A DNA stretch of 64,000 nt from JASGMR01 sp963664675 (GCA_963664675.2 CAXXLB010000014.1:186001-250000), one strand, 5' to 3'. Counted from the first letter of the stretch, positions 9,465 through 18,292 are shown. Notes: generated by a model from the sequence alone, not told the origin. Numbers and translations are program-made.

Positions 9465-9854
9465 TTTCATCCCCCCTGTGAAATTGATATTTGTTTAAAA
9501 GTGTTTCCTTTTCTGTAAATTAAAGATATTTTTCATCGGATAGAATAAATTGTAGATAAACAATTGAGCCTATAAATTTTTTATACCGTTTTTATCATAT
9601 ATTATATATTAAAATTCTGACTGTGAATTGTTGACATCCAATTATTAACAGATAAAGATTATTTCAATTATAACAGATCTATTACATGTACCGAAATATC
9701 ATTGAAAACAATATTTTATAAGTACATTGACTTTTTTCATCAGAGGTGTTAATTTTTCCTCGCAAGAACATTGCGACGGCAGAAAAATATCAACATTCAA
9801 TATTGGAATTCATACCGATCGTAAAAGGTGTTTCGCAAATGGAATCTGTAATAA
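9465..9854. other. Intergenic region without a supported gene
   Basis: About 390 AT-rich bases. The best reading is a plus-strand stretch at about 9745-9900 with a coding look (PRKNIATAEKYQHSILEF), but it has no convincing start and runs into the metal-chaperone gene on the other strand, so it may be a gene remnant or chance. A small CGCAA/TTGCG hairpin lies near 9770. Nothing else stands out. Confidence 0.4.
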
Positions 9855-10071
9855 TTATTTTTTTTCTATTTTTACAAGCTCGTATCCGGAATTCTGAATA
9901 ACTTCATTGAGTTCATCGAAACGCATATCCCTTATTGTATCAAGGTCAGCAGTTCCATCATCCAGAATTAACTTTCACAGTTTTTATCGCTTCATGGTTT
10001 TTTAAAGCTTCTTCAACTCTTTTTTTACAGTGTTCACATGACATGCCTTTTATATACAATTTATGAAACAT
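9855..10071 (-). CDS. CopZ-like heavy-metal-associated (HMA) protein, frame broken once
   Basis: Starting at ATG 10071 after AGCGGAGG, the frame reads MFHKLYIKGMSCEHCKKRVE, the GMxCxxC metal-binding motif of copper chaperones and HMA domains. The frame is lost after VKVN; dropping one T from the coding sequence (around 9966-9967) continues as LDDGTADLDTIRDMRFDELN and ends ELVKIEKK, giving 71 residues with the usual beta-alpha-beta-beta-alpha-beta layout. It would bind and hand over Cu+ or a similar soft metal. No copper ATPase gene is in the window. It follows a 106-residue unknown gene by 13 bp, probably in one transcript. Confidence 0.72.
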
Positions 10072-10084
10072 TTTATACCTCCGC

Positions 10085-10405
10085 TTAATTGAATTTGATA
10101 ATATCCTCGCCTTCAATTATAGGTTTGACTTTAACATCCGTTGCCACTATATCCAGATACTCCTTTATTACATTTATCATTTTAGAGGCGTCATCGTATA
10201 ACTTTTCAGTATTTGTATCTCTTGCATCTATGCTGAATTTCAATTGAATATTCACTGTGTCATTTGAAACAGCAATGTCAATAATATCTTCTTCGTTTAA
10301 GAGTCCGGTTTTAAGTATTTTATCAATTTGGAGGGGGAGCATATTTGCAAAATCCTCCTGAAGAATTTTTTTTATTTGAGCATCTAAGCTGTAAACTAAA
10401 TACAT
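10085..10405 (-). CDS. Hypothetical protein, 106 residues
   Basis: I do not recognise this family. The protein is acidic, with alternating predicted helices and strands, no signal peptide, no membrane segment and no cysteine. The central piece (IAVSNDTVNIQLKFSIDARD) looks like two beta strands and the C-terminal half like a helix and strand. An AAGGAG site precedes the ATG. It is directly upstream of the HMA-domain gene on the same strand (13 bp apart), so a role in metal handling or redox stress is possible but only suggested by position. Confidence 0.6.
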   Translation of the reverse strand: MYLVYSLDAQIKKILQEDFANMLPLQIDKILKTGLLNEEDIIDIAVSNDTVNIQLKFSIDARDTNTEKLYDDASKMINVIKEYLDIVATDVKVKPIIEGEDIIKFN

Positions 10406-10715
10406 TTTTTCTCCTTATATTGTTTTCATTTCGGAATTGTATTATATATTTTCCAGAATACATCCCAACTTACAAAATAGTATCCGATTCGTTCATAGTC
10501 TTTTCTGTGCTTTTTTAAGGTGCATTTTGGATTTTCTAACCTTATTTTTCAACCCAAAAATACTTTTATATCATAGAAAAATTTTAGCACATTCGGGTTA
10601 CAACCATTTATAAATTTTTCTGCTTTTCAAATTCATATGTTCCGGGTTTTCCAAAGAAACTGAAATTACTATTTTTTATTTCATAATATAACTTTAAAAA
10701 AATTATTTGTTGAAA
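10406..10715. other. AT-rich intergenic region
   Basis: About 310 bases, very AT-rich, with no open frame longer than a dozen or so codons on either strand and no clear repeat. It must hold the promoter of the minus-strand 106-residue gene on its left side; its right edge is the tRNA terminator. Confidence 0.5.
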
Positions 10716-10745
10716 TAAAAAAAAGATCCTTAATAATAAGGATCA
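10716..10745 (-). terminator. Terminator of the tRNA Glu-Val-Phe transcript
   Basis: Perfect 8-bp stem GATCCTTA/TAAGGATC with a 4-base loop, followed on the minus strand by T8. It begins directly after the CCA end of tRNA-Phe. Confidence 0.92.
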
Positions 10746-10821
10746 TGGTGGCGAGGGAGGGAATCGAACCCTCCACACATGGATTTTCAGTCCACTGCTC
10801 TACCTACTGAGCTACCTCACC
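10746..10821 (-). tRNA. tRNA-Phe (GAA)
   Basis: A complete cloverleaf is readable on the minus strand: acceptor GGTGAGG/CCTCGCC, anticodon loop CTGAAAA with GAA, T arm GGAGG-TTCGATT-CCCTCC type, discriminator A and an encoded CCA end. It is the last of three tRNAs in one transcript. Confidence 0.96.
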
Positions 10822-10838
10822 GGTAGAAATAAAAAAAA

Positions 10839-10914
10839 TGGTGGAGGCGGCAGGGATCGAACCTACGACCTACTGCTTGTAAGGCAATCGCTCTCCCAGC
10901 TGAGCTACGCCTCC
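10839..10914 (-). tRNA. tRNA-Val (TAC)
   Basis: Cloverleaf on the minus strand with acceptor GGAGGCG/CGCCTCC, anticodon loop CTTACAA (TAC), T loop TTCGATC, discriminator A and an encoded CCA. It is separated by short AT spacers from tRNA-Phe and tRNA-Glu. Confidence 0.96.
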
Positions 10915-10919
10915 CCATT

Positions 10920-10995
10920 TGGCGCCCTCACGGGGATTTGAACCCCGGTCGCCGGCGTGAAAGGCCAGTGTCCTAGACCCCTAGACGATGAGGGC
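10920..10995 (-). tRNA. tRNA-Glu (TTC)
   Basis: Cloverleaf on the minus strand with acceptor GCCCTCA/TGAGGGC, anticodon loop CTTTCAC (TTC), T loop TTCAAAT, discriminator G and an encoded CCA. It is the first tRNA after the promoter. Confidence 0.96.
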
Positions 10996-11014
10996 ATTGA
11001 GTAGCACGAATAAT

Positions 11015-11043
11015 ATAATACATTAATTTTATTATAAGGTCAA
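11015..11043 (-). promoter_or_regulatory. Promoter of the tRNA Glu-Val-Phe operon
   Basis: On the minus strand TTGACC (11038-11043) and TATTAT (11015-11020) are separated by exactly 17 bp. Transcription would start near 11008, about 13 bp before tRNA-Glu. Confidence 0.8.
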
Positions 11044-11179
11044 GTGGTCATAGAAAATTTTTATTAAAAATATTTTAACTGTTTAAAGCTTTAATAATTT
11101 AGCCTTATTTTTCTTTATTAAAGCCGACTTATTGATACTCAATTCTTCTTTTGTGATAAAATTAACCAGGGGGTTTTAT

Positions 11180-11831
11180 ATGGCTGTTGATTTTAGAATG
11201 ACCAAAAAGGGTTTGATACTTCTTATCGAATCATTCGATTCTCTTGACAATTTGAAGCAGGAGATAGCTCAAAAGTTTGCTGAAAACAAAACATTTTTCA
11301 CTGAAGGTGATGAGATTTCACTTATGCTAACCTGAAGAACCCAGCAAAAGTGAAGATATTGTAAAAATAGTAGGCATGGTGAGAAATTTGGGTATCGGGG
11401 TAAAGGACATTCTCGTGGGTTCTGCTGATAGTAAGAATGTGAAGATCGGTCAGAAATATGATCTGGTTAAGGAAAAAAAACATGAATACCAGGGATGTGA
11501 ATTGATAAGAAGAACACTAAGATCCGGACAAATCGTTGTTCATAATTATGATGTTATAGTTATGGGTAATGTGAATAATGGTGCTGAAATTATCGCGGGA
11601 GGCAATATTGTTGTCATGGGTTCCGTAAGGGGAGTCTTAAGAGCGGGATATGCGATAGGAAATTCGGCAATAATAACGGCACTGGATCTTCAACCAAATT
11701 TTTTACAGATTGGAAGTATCATATCTCAGGATTATCAAAGAGTCCAGGGTCCATGTGTGGCCCATGTAAAAACGGGTAGAATTTTCAATCAGAGAGTCGA
11801 AGAAGTGACCTTTGATTTAGACTTTAAATAA
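11180..11831 (+). CDS. minC: Septum site-determining protein MinC, frame broken once
   Basis: Two frames join into about 216 residues, a normal MinC length. The second part is the MinC C-terminal beta-helix (RTLRSGQIVVHNYDVIVMGN, then GAEIIAGGNIVVMGSVRG), which binds MinD and FtsZ; the first is the N-terminal domain. MinC blocks Z-ring assembly away from mid-cell. The break is a CC pair at 11331-11332; with one C the protein reads ISLMLTEEPSKSEDIVKIVG. ATG 11180 follows AGGGGG. minD and minE are not in the window. The next gene begins 20 bp downstream, so it may be cotranscribed with the peptidase cluster. Confidence 0.85.
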
Positions 11832-11851
11832 ATTAGTGTAGGGGGAATGAT

Positions 11852-12869
11852 GTGAAGACTGATGATGTTTTAATGAAGCTTTCTGATTCCTTTGGCCCTT
11901 CAGGTTATGAGGATGAGGTTTTAAACTTAATCGAAGAAAGCATTGAGGATGATGTCGATGAAATAATTCGAGACAGTTTAAAAAATTTAATAGCATTGAA
12001 AAGGGGTAATGGAAAGAAAAAAATCGCTATTTTCACACATGTGGATGAAATAGCTTTTTTTAATTTCAAGTGTTGATGAGAGAGGATTTGCAAGAGTTGA
12101 GATGATTGGGGGAGTTGATCCGAAAGTCATTATTTCGCAAAAAGTAATTATTAAATCCAGAGACGGAAAAATTAGGAAAGGAATTTTTGGTATGCTTGCT
12201 CCACATCTTCAGAATAATGAAACAAGAAAAAAAATACCTGATTATTCTTCGTTATTTTTGGATGTTTCCATGAATGCTGATTGGAAGAATATCGAGGTTG
12301 GTGATTTAGTCGGCGTTGATACGAAAGCTGTAAAGCTTGCCGGTCTTGTTTGTGGTAAGGCTATGGATAACAGAGCCAGTATACTTGTTAATATGCTTCT
12401 AGCTAAGGAATTAAATAAATATTCTTCTTACCCTGATGTTTATCATGTTTTCAATACACAGGAAGAAGTGGGACTCATAGGGGCTACGGTTAGTTCTCAT
12501 AGAATCAATCCTGATCTGGCGATTGTGATGGACGTGACTTTTCATGATCCGGAAGCAGATGTAAAGATCGGTGGCGGACCGGCAATTGCTGTAGGAGGCC
12601 CCAACGTAGATAAGAATTATTACAAAAAATTAACTGAATATGCTTCCGGTAACGATTTCAAATTTCAATATGAAATTGCGAACGGAAGGTCGGGTTCCGA
12701 TGCAGATGCTGTACAGTTAGCCGGAAAAGGTATTCCAACATTACTTTTATCTATCCCAATAAAATATATGCATACTCCTGTTGAAATAGTTGGTGTTAAA
12801 GATATAGAAAATACCGCTAAATTACTTGCAGGGTTTCTATATTCTCTGACCGAAGAAGGTGAAAATTAA
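11852..12869 (+). CDS. M42-family metallo-aminopeptidase (first of three), frame broken once
   Basis: The repaired protein is about 338 residues, like its two neighbours. Motifs: SFGPSGYED near the N terminus, FTHVDEIA (first metal ligand; Val replaces the usual Met), GKAMDNRAS, the catalytic EE in TQEEVGLIGA, VMDVTFHDP and YMHTPVE. M42 enzymes form dodecameric tetrahedral aminopeptidases that trim peptides. The frame is lost in the T7 run 12055-12061; six T's give AFLISSVDERGFARVEMIGG. Within the motif the metal-bridging DDR appears as MDNR, so one aspartate of the usual pair is changed. The start is GTG 11852 after GGGGG. Confidence 0.85.
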
Positions 12870-13912
12870 TGAAATTAAACAGATTGGAGAAATTATCGAA
12901 TCTTTCAGGTGTTTCAGGTTTTGAAGAGAAAGTAGCGGAGTTCATAATGGAGGAAATAAAAGGAAAAGTTGACGAAAGCTATGTGGATAATGTAGGAAAT
13001 GTGATCGCATATAAAAGAGGATTCAGGGAAAAGACATTGATGCTTTGTGCCCATATGGATGAGGTTGGATTGATTGTTTCTTCTCTCAAAAAAAATGGTA
13101 CGGCCGGGTTCAGTGCCCTTGGAGGAGTTGATCCGAGAGTTCTGATGGGTAAAAAAGTTTATGTTGGTGAAAAAGGTGTTCCCGGTGTGATAGGATTTAA
13201 AGCGATTCATAATCAAAATAGCAGCGAAATTTTTATGCCGCCTAAAATGGAAAACTTAACTATAGATTTTGGATTTGAAGATGAAAAAGGATTGAAAGAA
13301 AAAATAAATATCGGTGATCCTGTTGTTTTTTCCACAGAATTTGAAAGAGTGGATAATTTTTTGATAGGAAAGGCTTTTGATGACAGATCTGGTTGTGAGG
13401 TTTTATTGAGCCTGATAGATTATTTACAGGAAAATCCCGTTGATTATACGGTTGCATTCGCATTTGTTGTTCAGGAAGAGACGGGACTGCGTGGCAGCGG
13501 GATAGCGGCAAGACAGATAAAACCTGATGCAGCGTTGATTTTTGAAAACACAACAGCGGGAGATAACCCTGAACTTTCTGAAGGCAGATGGTCGACAAGA
13601 CTTGGGAAAGGCCCTGCACTGGCCTTCGCTCACGGAGGTCTTGTTTTGGATGAATATATTCTCGATGTTATTCAAAATACGGCCAGAGAAAATAATATAA
13701 TGTATCAATTCAAATCCAGAACAAGAGGGGGTACAGATGCTGCTAGAATTTCAAGGATGGATGAAGGAACTCCATGCGGAGTGCTATCGACCCCATCAAG
13801 GTATATTCATTCACCGATGTCCATGATAAATATAGAGGATTTTGAAAATGTTATAAAACTTGCCAAACTGCTGGTAAAAAATGGAAAATTAATAAAGGGA
13901 AAGGAGAATTAA
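12869..13912 (+). CDS. M42-family metallo-aminopeptidase (second of three)
   Basis: A 347-residue M42 peptidase. Probable metal ligands are His62 (AHMDE), Asp171 (FDDRSG), Glu204, Glu226 (FENTTAGD) and His314 (YIHSP); Glu203 is the likely catalytic base (QEETGLRG). The ENTTAGD form, with Glu where other members have Asp, resembles the glutamyl/leucyl aminopeptidase group. The start shares one base with the stop of the preceding gene, which implies translational coupling. Thermotogota genomes often mislabel these proteins as endoglucanases. The three proteins may form homo- or hetero-oligomers; the sequence does not decide. Confidence 0.92.
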   Translation: MKLNRLEKLSNLSGVSGFEEKVAEFIMEEIKGKVDESYVDNVGNVIAYKRGFREKTLMLCAHMDEVGLIVSSLKKNGTAGFSALGGVDPRVLMGKKVYVGEKGVPGVIGFKAIHNQNSSEIFMPPKMENLTIDFGFEDEKGLKEKINIGDPVVFSTEFERVDNFLIGKAFDDRSGCEVLLSLIDYLQENPVDYTVAFAFVVQEETGLRGSGIAARQIKPDAALIFENTTAGDNPELSEGRWSTRLGKGPALAFAHGGLVLDEYILDVIQNTARENNIMYQFKSRTRGGTDAARISRMDEGTPCGVLSTPSRYIHSPMSMINIEDFENVIKLAKLLVKNGKLIKGKEN

Positions 13913-13914
13913 TT

Positions 13915-14922
13915 ATGAAAGAACTATTAAAAAATATAACGGAAATATCTTCTCCAAGCGGCAGAGAAAAAAATATAAGGAATTTCATTATAGAAGAAAT
14001 TAAAGATTATGTTGATGATTATAGAGTGGATAGTCTTGGGAATTTAATAGCAGTTAAAAAGGGAAAATCCGGTAAAAAACTTCTTATTGATGCTCATATG
14101 GATGAAATAGGAGTAGTCGTTTCACATATAGATGATAATGGATTTTTAAGAATTGAGATGATAGGTGGAGTCAGTCCATATATTTTATTGGGAACCAGAC
14201 TTAAATTTCTCAATGGAATTGTAGGAGTTGTTGGATATGAAGGTGAAAGCATGGCTGAATCCGGCATGAATATAAAAAATCTTTCGTTCGATAATATTTT
14301 TGTAGATATAGGTGCAACTTCTAGAGAGGAAGCGGAAGAAAAGACACCGGTCGGTTCCTTCGCAACCTACGAGGCTGAATTTTATGATGGTGGAAAAAGA
14401 CTCATTTCAAAGGCGTTTGATGATAGAGTTGGTTGTGCCTTTATGATACAGCTTTTGAAGGAAATAGAAAAACCTGTCGATGATCTGTATCTCGTTTTTT
14501 CAGTACAGGAAGAGGTGGGATTGGTTGGTGCGAGCGTTGCCAGTCACGATATAAATCCTGATATGGCTATAGCACTTGATATATCTGTAGGACCAGATAC
14601 CCCTAAGCATTTAAAAAGAATGAATTTTAAACTTGGTGATGGACCACTCATAAAAATAAAAGACAAATCGTCTATAAGTTCTTCGTATTTTGTAGATAAA
14701 TTAACAGAGGTGGCGAAGAAGAATAATATACCTTATCAATATGAAATTTTGATATTCGGAGGTACCAACGCCAGAGGATATCAGGTTAAAGGAGCAGGTA
14801 CCCACGCAGGAACCATTTCAATAGCCACAAGATATGCTCATACACCTCATGAAATGATTGATTACGATGATGTTTTAAATATAGTTAAATTGCTGAAAAA
14901 ATTATGTGAAGAGGGGATTTAG
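13915..14922 (+). CDS. M42-family metallo-aminopeptidase (third of three)
   Basis: A 335-residue M42 peptidase with His61 (AHMDE), Asp169 (FDDRVG), catalytic Glu199 and ligand Glu200 (QEEVGLVG), Asp222 (LDISVGPD) and His309 (YAHTP), so all active-site residues are intact. It follows the second paralog by 2 bp and has its own AAGGAG site. The Asp at the fifth ligand position separates it from the second paralog (Glu), so the two probably differ in side-chain preference. Confidence 0.92.
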   Translation: MKELLKNITEISSPSGREKNIRNFIIEEIKDYVDDYRVDSLGNLIAVKKGKSGKKLLIDAHMDEIGVVVSHIDDNGFLRIEMIGGVSPYILLGTRLKFLNGIVGVVGYEGESMAESGMNIKNLSFDNIFVDIGATSREEAEEKTPVGSFATYEAEFYDGGKRLISKAFDDRVGCAFMIQLLKEIEKPVDDLYLVFSVQEEVGLVGASVASHDINPDMAIALDISVGPDTPKHLKRMNFKLGDGPLIKIKDKSSISSSYFVDKLTEVAKKNNIPYQYEILIFGGTNARGYQVKGAGTHAGTISIATRYAHTPHEMIDYDDVLNIVKLLKKLCEEGI

Positions 14923-14945
14923 TTCTTTATAAAATTGTTTAAATT

Positions 14946-15923
14946 ATGAATCAATTAATTTTTTCCAATTCGTTCAACAAACAATGTCACATTTTATCAA
15001 CCGATAAATTACCGGATGATAATAAAGAATACCTTTATATTATAAGTAAGAAAAAGAAGGGAAAAATACATTATAAAAATGAACTATTAATTGAAGATGT
15101 GGAGGATAATGTAACACTGAATAATTTTTATTATTTGCTTCAGTATATCAGATCCTCTGATTTGAATAAAATTTTTGTGATTGGAGATAATCCTCTTTTT
15201 AATCTTGTGGGATATATCTCCAGTTCACTTTTATCTATAAAAAGATTGATAATGATGCCAACTACAGCGTTTTCACAAGTTTTTCTGAAAATAGATGGAG
15301 AATTTTTTTTGAACTATGAGGAAGAAAAAAATGTTCTCGGAAATATTGGCATGCCAGATATAATATATATTTATCCGGAACTCTCCTTTGATGCGGAAAA
15401 ATTGAAATTGGTGAATTTGATTTCCATAATCAATGTGTCTATCTCAAGTGATATGAAACTCTTTTATTATCTTATGAATAACTATGAGAAGGGTACATTG
15501 ACTATAGATAACTACAGATACATGATATGGCTCGCGGTAAAGGATTATACACGGTTGATAAGTGATGATAAATATCCGGTTGGAGTAAACTTTGCAAAGT
15601 ATCTTCAGAACATATACAGACTTAAAGTGAGTAATGAGATTTCAATGGCCTTTGGAACTCTCTTTTCAATATGGTTGTCATATAACTATGGAATAATAGA
15701 GCATGATTTTTGTAAAGAATTAATTTTTAAAATTAAGAAAGATTGGATTAACACCTGGTTCTACAGAATAGATCGTACATCTTTCTTTGATTTTTTCAAG
15801 AAAAATAAAATATTAGAATTTAACATTCCTACATTTCCAGGAATGAGGAAAATAAGTTTGGATTATAATGATTTTAAAAGAATTTATAAAAATTCAGGGA
15901 TTCGAATGGAGTCGTTCATGTGA
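14946..15923 (+). CDS. Dehydroquinate synthase-like protein lacking catalytic residues
   Basis: A 325-residue protein that aligns by eye with AroB over its core: VIGDNPLFNLVGYISSS (glycine-rich NAD region), MMPTTAFSQVFLKIDGEF, EEKNVLGNIGMPDIIYIYPE and a C-terminal helical part ending SMAFGTLFSIWLS. In true AroB the second block is PTTLLAQVDSSVGGKT; here the catalytic Lys is Glu119 and the Asp is Phe. The zinc histidines (GHTFGHA and LHGE) correspond to FAKYLQ (216-221) and VSNE (228-231). It is thus probably not a DHQ synthase. No ribosome site precedes ATG 14946. Its stop overlaps the start of the SPOR-like protein gene. Function unknown; the homology call needs a profile search. Confidence 0.6.
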   Translation: MNQLIFSNSFNKQCHILSTDKLPDDNKEYLYIISKKKKGKIHYKNELLIEDVEDNVTLNNFYYLLQYIRSSDLNKIFVIGDNPLFNLVGYISSSLLSIKRLIMMPTTAFSQVFLKIDGEFFLNYEEEKNVLGNIGMPDIIYIYPELSFDAEKLKLVNLISIINVSISSDMKLFYYLMNNYEKGTLTIDNYRYMIWLAVKDYTRLISDDKYPVGVNFAKYLQNIYRLKVSNEISMAFGTLFSIWLSYNYGIIEHDFCKELIFKIKKDWINTWFYRIDRTSFFDFFKKNKILEFNIPTFPGMRKISLDYNDFKRIYKNSGIRMESFM

Positions 15924-16654
15924 ATGATAATTATTATACAAAAATAATATTGATTTTGGGAATTGTTTTAATAACATTCAGTGTAATAATTCTGATTGGT
16001 TTCGGATATGTTTTCTTATTGAATGGTGATTTGAAAAAAAATGCATGGCTGTTGGAAGAAACCAGATTGAGCATAAAAGATTACTCTGTCAAAGACAAAG
16101 ATCTGATTGTTAATGAAGATGATTTTGTTTTTCCGGATATAGAAAAGAAAGACGATATAAATACAGTGAATGATCTCACTCTGGAATCTTTCGATTACAG
16201 AAGACTCGTTTTCAATGCCAAACAAATTATAGAAAAGAGTTCGGAACAAAAGCTCATAGTAGTTAAAGAAGAAGAGGCGTTTAAAGCGTGTGTTGAATCT
16301 GGTATAAATAATTATTTAATCTGCAAGTACAGTAACGGGTACTGTGTTGTTACCTCGAATCAAAATGTGTTGGAAAAAAATTGTATATTCAATAATTTTT
16401 ACGGTGTCCAAATAGTGAGCCACTCGAATTTGAATGTTGTTGTAAATAATATAGCCGCTTTGAGAGAAAAAAATTATCCGGCCTTTGCGTTGAAATGGAT
16501 TACCGATTCCGGGGTTCTTTATTATGGAGTGAATATAGGGATATTCCCCGATAAAGATTCGGCCAATGAATATTCGCAGAGTCTGGATGAATCAGAGATA
16601 GCGGAAATAACCGGATGGAATATAGGTGGAAGGTACATAAGAGCACTGTTCTAA
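15920..16654 (+). CDS. Membrane-anchored protein with a SPOR-like C-terminal domain
   Basis: A 244-residue protein with one N-terminal membrane helix (about residues 9-34), a charged linker, and a C-terminal region (about 165-235) reading FYGVQIVSHSNLNVVVNN and YYGVNIGIFPDKDSANEYSQ, which fits the two-repeat layout of SPOR domains that bind denuded septal peptidoglycan. The start is GTG 15920 overlapping the TGA of the AroB-like gene, so both are translated together. Three or four cysteines lie in the middle part. The SPOR call is by pattern, not by search. A role at the division site would fit minC in the same run of genes. Confidence 0.6.
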   Translation: MNDNYYTKIILILGIVLITFSVIILIGFGYVFLLNGDLKKNAWLLEETRLSIKDYSVKDKDLIVNEDDFVFPDIEKKDDINTVNDLTLESFDYRRLVFNAKQIIEKSSEQKLIVVKEEEAFKACVESGINNYLICKYSNGYCVVTSNQNVLEKNCIFNNFYGVQIVSHSNLNVVVNNIAALREKNYPAFALKWITDSGVLYYGVNIGIFPDKDSANEYSQSLDESEIAEITGWNIGGRYIRALF

Positions 16655-16658
16655 AAAT

Positions 16659-17417
16659 TTATTTGAATGAATAATATATCTGTCCTATATATTCGTGAAT
16701 CGCGGAAGAATTGGCTTCAAGGGAACCTGCATTCGGTAAAAGATCAGCACAAGAGAAATCTCCATATTCTGCATAGTAATTAGATGGAACGGGATTTACT
16801 GTGATAAAACCAAATTTTTTGAAGATGTCGTATGCCCTTTTCATATGAATGGCTGAAGTGACGAGATCTACGTTTAGCCATCCCTCATTTTTACAGATTT
16901 CAAGGGAATATTTTGCGTTTTCTTCAGTTGTTTTTGCTTTGTTTTCAAGAATGATTTTATCCGATGGAACTCCCCAGGATTCAAGGGTGTCTTTAATAAG
17001 TTCTGCGAGTGTCTTATCACTTTTTCCTAAAACATTTCCCCCGGTAACTATTATAGGTTTATTCGTTTTTTCATAAATCTGAAAACCTTTGTAGGTTCTT
17101 AACAAGGAAGTTGGCCCTATCTGATCTCCTGCGGGAGTATTTAAAGAACCCGCGGATAAAATAATTATAGCATCGCCGTTATAATTATCGTTTGGAGGGA
17201 ACTCTTTCTCAAGCGGAATAATGAAGAGATTGCTTCCAAGATTGGTTGATAGAATATACAAGAATACTGTGATTATTATGAGCAACGTTGTGAGAAATTT
17301 CATGTGTCTTTCATGTCTTTTTCTCCAGACGATCAGAATACTCACGAACAAAAGAACAATGAACAATCCGGGTGGGGTGACAAGAGAATTAATTATTTTC
17401 TGAAAAACGAAAAGCAT
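16659..17417 (-). CDS. YdcF/ElyC-family (DUF218) membrane protein
   Basis: A 252-residue protein with two N-terminal membrane helices followed by a DUF218 domain: DAIIILSAG, KPIIVTGGNVLG, ILENKAKTTEENAKYS and VTSAIHMKRAYDIFKKFG are the usual signature blocks. E. coli ElyC and SanA, in this family, affect envelope and peptidoglycan integrity; the biochemical activity is unknown. Its start codon overlaps by one base the stop of the GDPD gene, so the two form one operon. Confidence 0.88.
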   Translation of the reverse strand: MLFVFQKIINSLVTPPGLFIVLLFVSILIVWRKRHERHMKFLTTLLIIITVFLYILSTNLGSNLFIIPLEKEFPPNDNYNGDAIIILSAGSLNTPAGDQIGPTSLLRTYKGFQIYEKTNKPIIVTGGNVLGKSDKTLAELIKDTLESWGVPSDKIILENKAKTTEENAKYSLEICKNEGWLNVDLVTSAIHMKRAYDIFKKFGFITVNPVPSNYYAEYGDFSCADLLPNAGSLEANSSAIHEYIGQIYYSFK

Positions 17418-18133
17418 TACAAAACACTCTTTATTCCCATGATGTTATCTGTTATAAAATAGTCGGTTATATCTTTTATTTTAAGTGCCAGGTTGGGATC
17501 GTCTACGGTCCAGAAAGCTATTTTAAATCCCTGGGCTCTGAGCCATTTTGTGAACTTGAATCCTATTTTAAAACCAAATTCTTCAAACATTTGAACCGGT
17601 AAATGAAAGGAATAGGGTTTATATTTATCAATTAGTTCTTTGAAATAGTCTGACGTCTCTTCCAACGAATTTCTTCTGGCTTCTTCTCCAACCAGCAACC
17701 CAATTTTTATATTTTCGTCCGATCCCTTGATTTTTTCCAAGCATTTGTAATCGAAGGAAGAAATGATGACATTATCCGTAGCTCCGAAACTTTTGATAAG
17801 AGGTAATATATAATTTGCCACGTTGTATTCTTTAATTTCCAAGTTTTTTATTGATTTTTCTTTCAATTCCAGTAATAGTTTTTCCAATGTTGTTAAACAT
17901 TCATCATTTATTAATTTATTTTTTTTCAATTCTTTATAGGTAAAATCACTGATTTTTATATCCATGTTGAAAACTCTTTTCAGATCTTCGTCATGATTTA
18001 ACACTATGACGTTGTCCCTGGTAAGTCTTAAATCGGTTTCTATTCCATCAGATAATTGATCTGCCTTTATCAAAGACAGAAGCGTATTTTCTCCTTCCCC
18101 TCTTCCCATTCCTCTATGCCCAAGTATAATCAT
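17417..18133 (-). CDS. Glycerophosphodiester phosphodiesterase
   Basis: A 238-residue GDPD. Catalytic and metal residues are in place: HRG at 6-8, Glu15 in ENT, Glu32 and Asp34 (IETDLRLT), His47 (LNHDEDL) and the C-terminal WTVDDP block. It hydrolyses glycerophosphodiesters from lipid turnover to glycerol 3-phosphate and an alcohol. No signal peptide is present, so it is cytoplasmic. It is the first gene of an operon with the DUF218 protein. Confidence 0.92.
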   Translation of the reverse strand: MIILGHRGMGRGEGENTLLSLIKADQLSDGIETDLRLTRDNVIVLNHDEDLKRVFNMDIKISDFTYKELKKNKLINDECLTTLEKLLLELKEKSIKNLEIKEYNVANYILPLIKSFGATDNVIISSFDYKCLEKIKGSDENIKIGLLVGEEARRNSLEETSDYFKELIDKYKPYSFHLPVQMFEEFGFKIGFKFTKWLRAQGFKIAFWTVDDPNLALKIKDITDYFITDNIMGIKSVL

Positions 18134-18153
18134 TTTTCTCTCCTTTTATAAAG

Positions 18154-18182
18154 TATTAATAATGCGGGTTTGTTCATGTCAA
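18154..18182 (-). promoter_or_regulatory. Candidate promoter of the GDPD operon
   Basis: On the minus strand a perfect TTGACA (18177-18182) is followed after 17 bp by a weak TTAATA (18154-18159). The -10 match is poor, so the exact start is uncertain. Confidence 0.4.
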
Positions 18183-18267
18183 GTATTTAAGTATCACGAT
18201 TTATCAGTATCATATAATGTGCATTGCCCAATATGGTGTATAATAAACTAAACCTTTAAGACCGCTT

Positions 18268-18292
18268 CGCTGCCTAACGGCAGCGCTTTTTT
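18268..18292 (+). terminator. Plus-strand terminator with no plus-strand gene upstream
   Basis: A perfect 7-bp GC stem (CGCTGCC/GGCAGCG, loop TAAC) is followed by C and T6 on the plus strand only. The minus-strand TPR gene ends inside it, but on that strand there is no T run after the stem. See findings: it may end a short RNA started near the TATAAT at 18213 or 18239. Confidence 0.7.

Noticed and set aside
9745..9900. Plus-strand coding remnant PRKNIATAEKYQHSILEF
   Set aside because: No start signal, no recognisable family, and it runs over the HMA gene on the other strand; kept only as a note.
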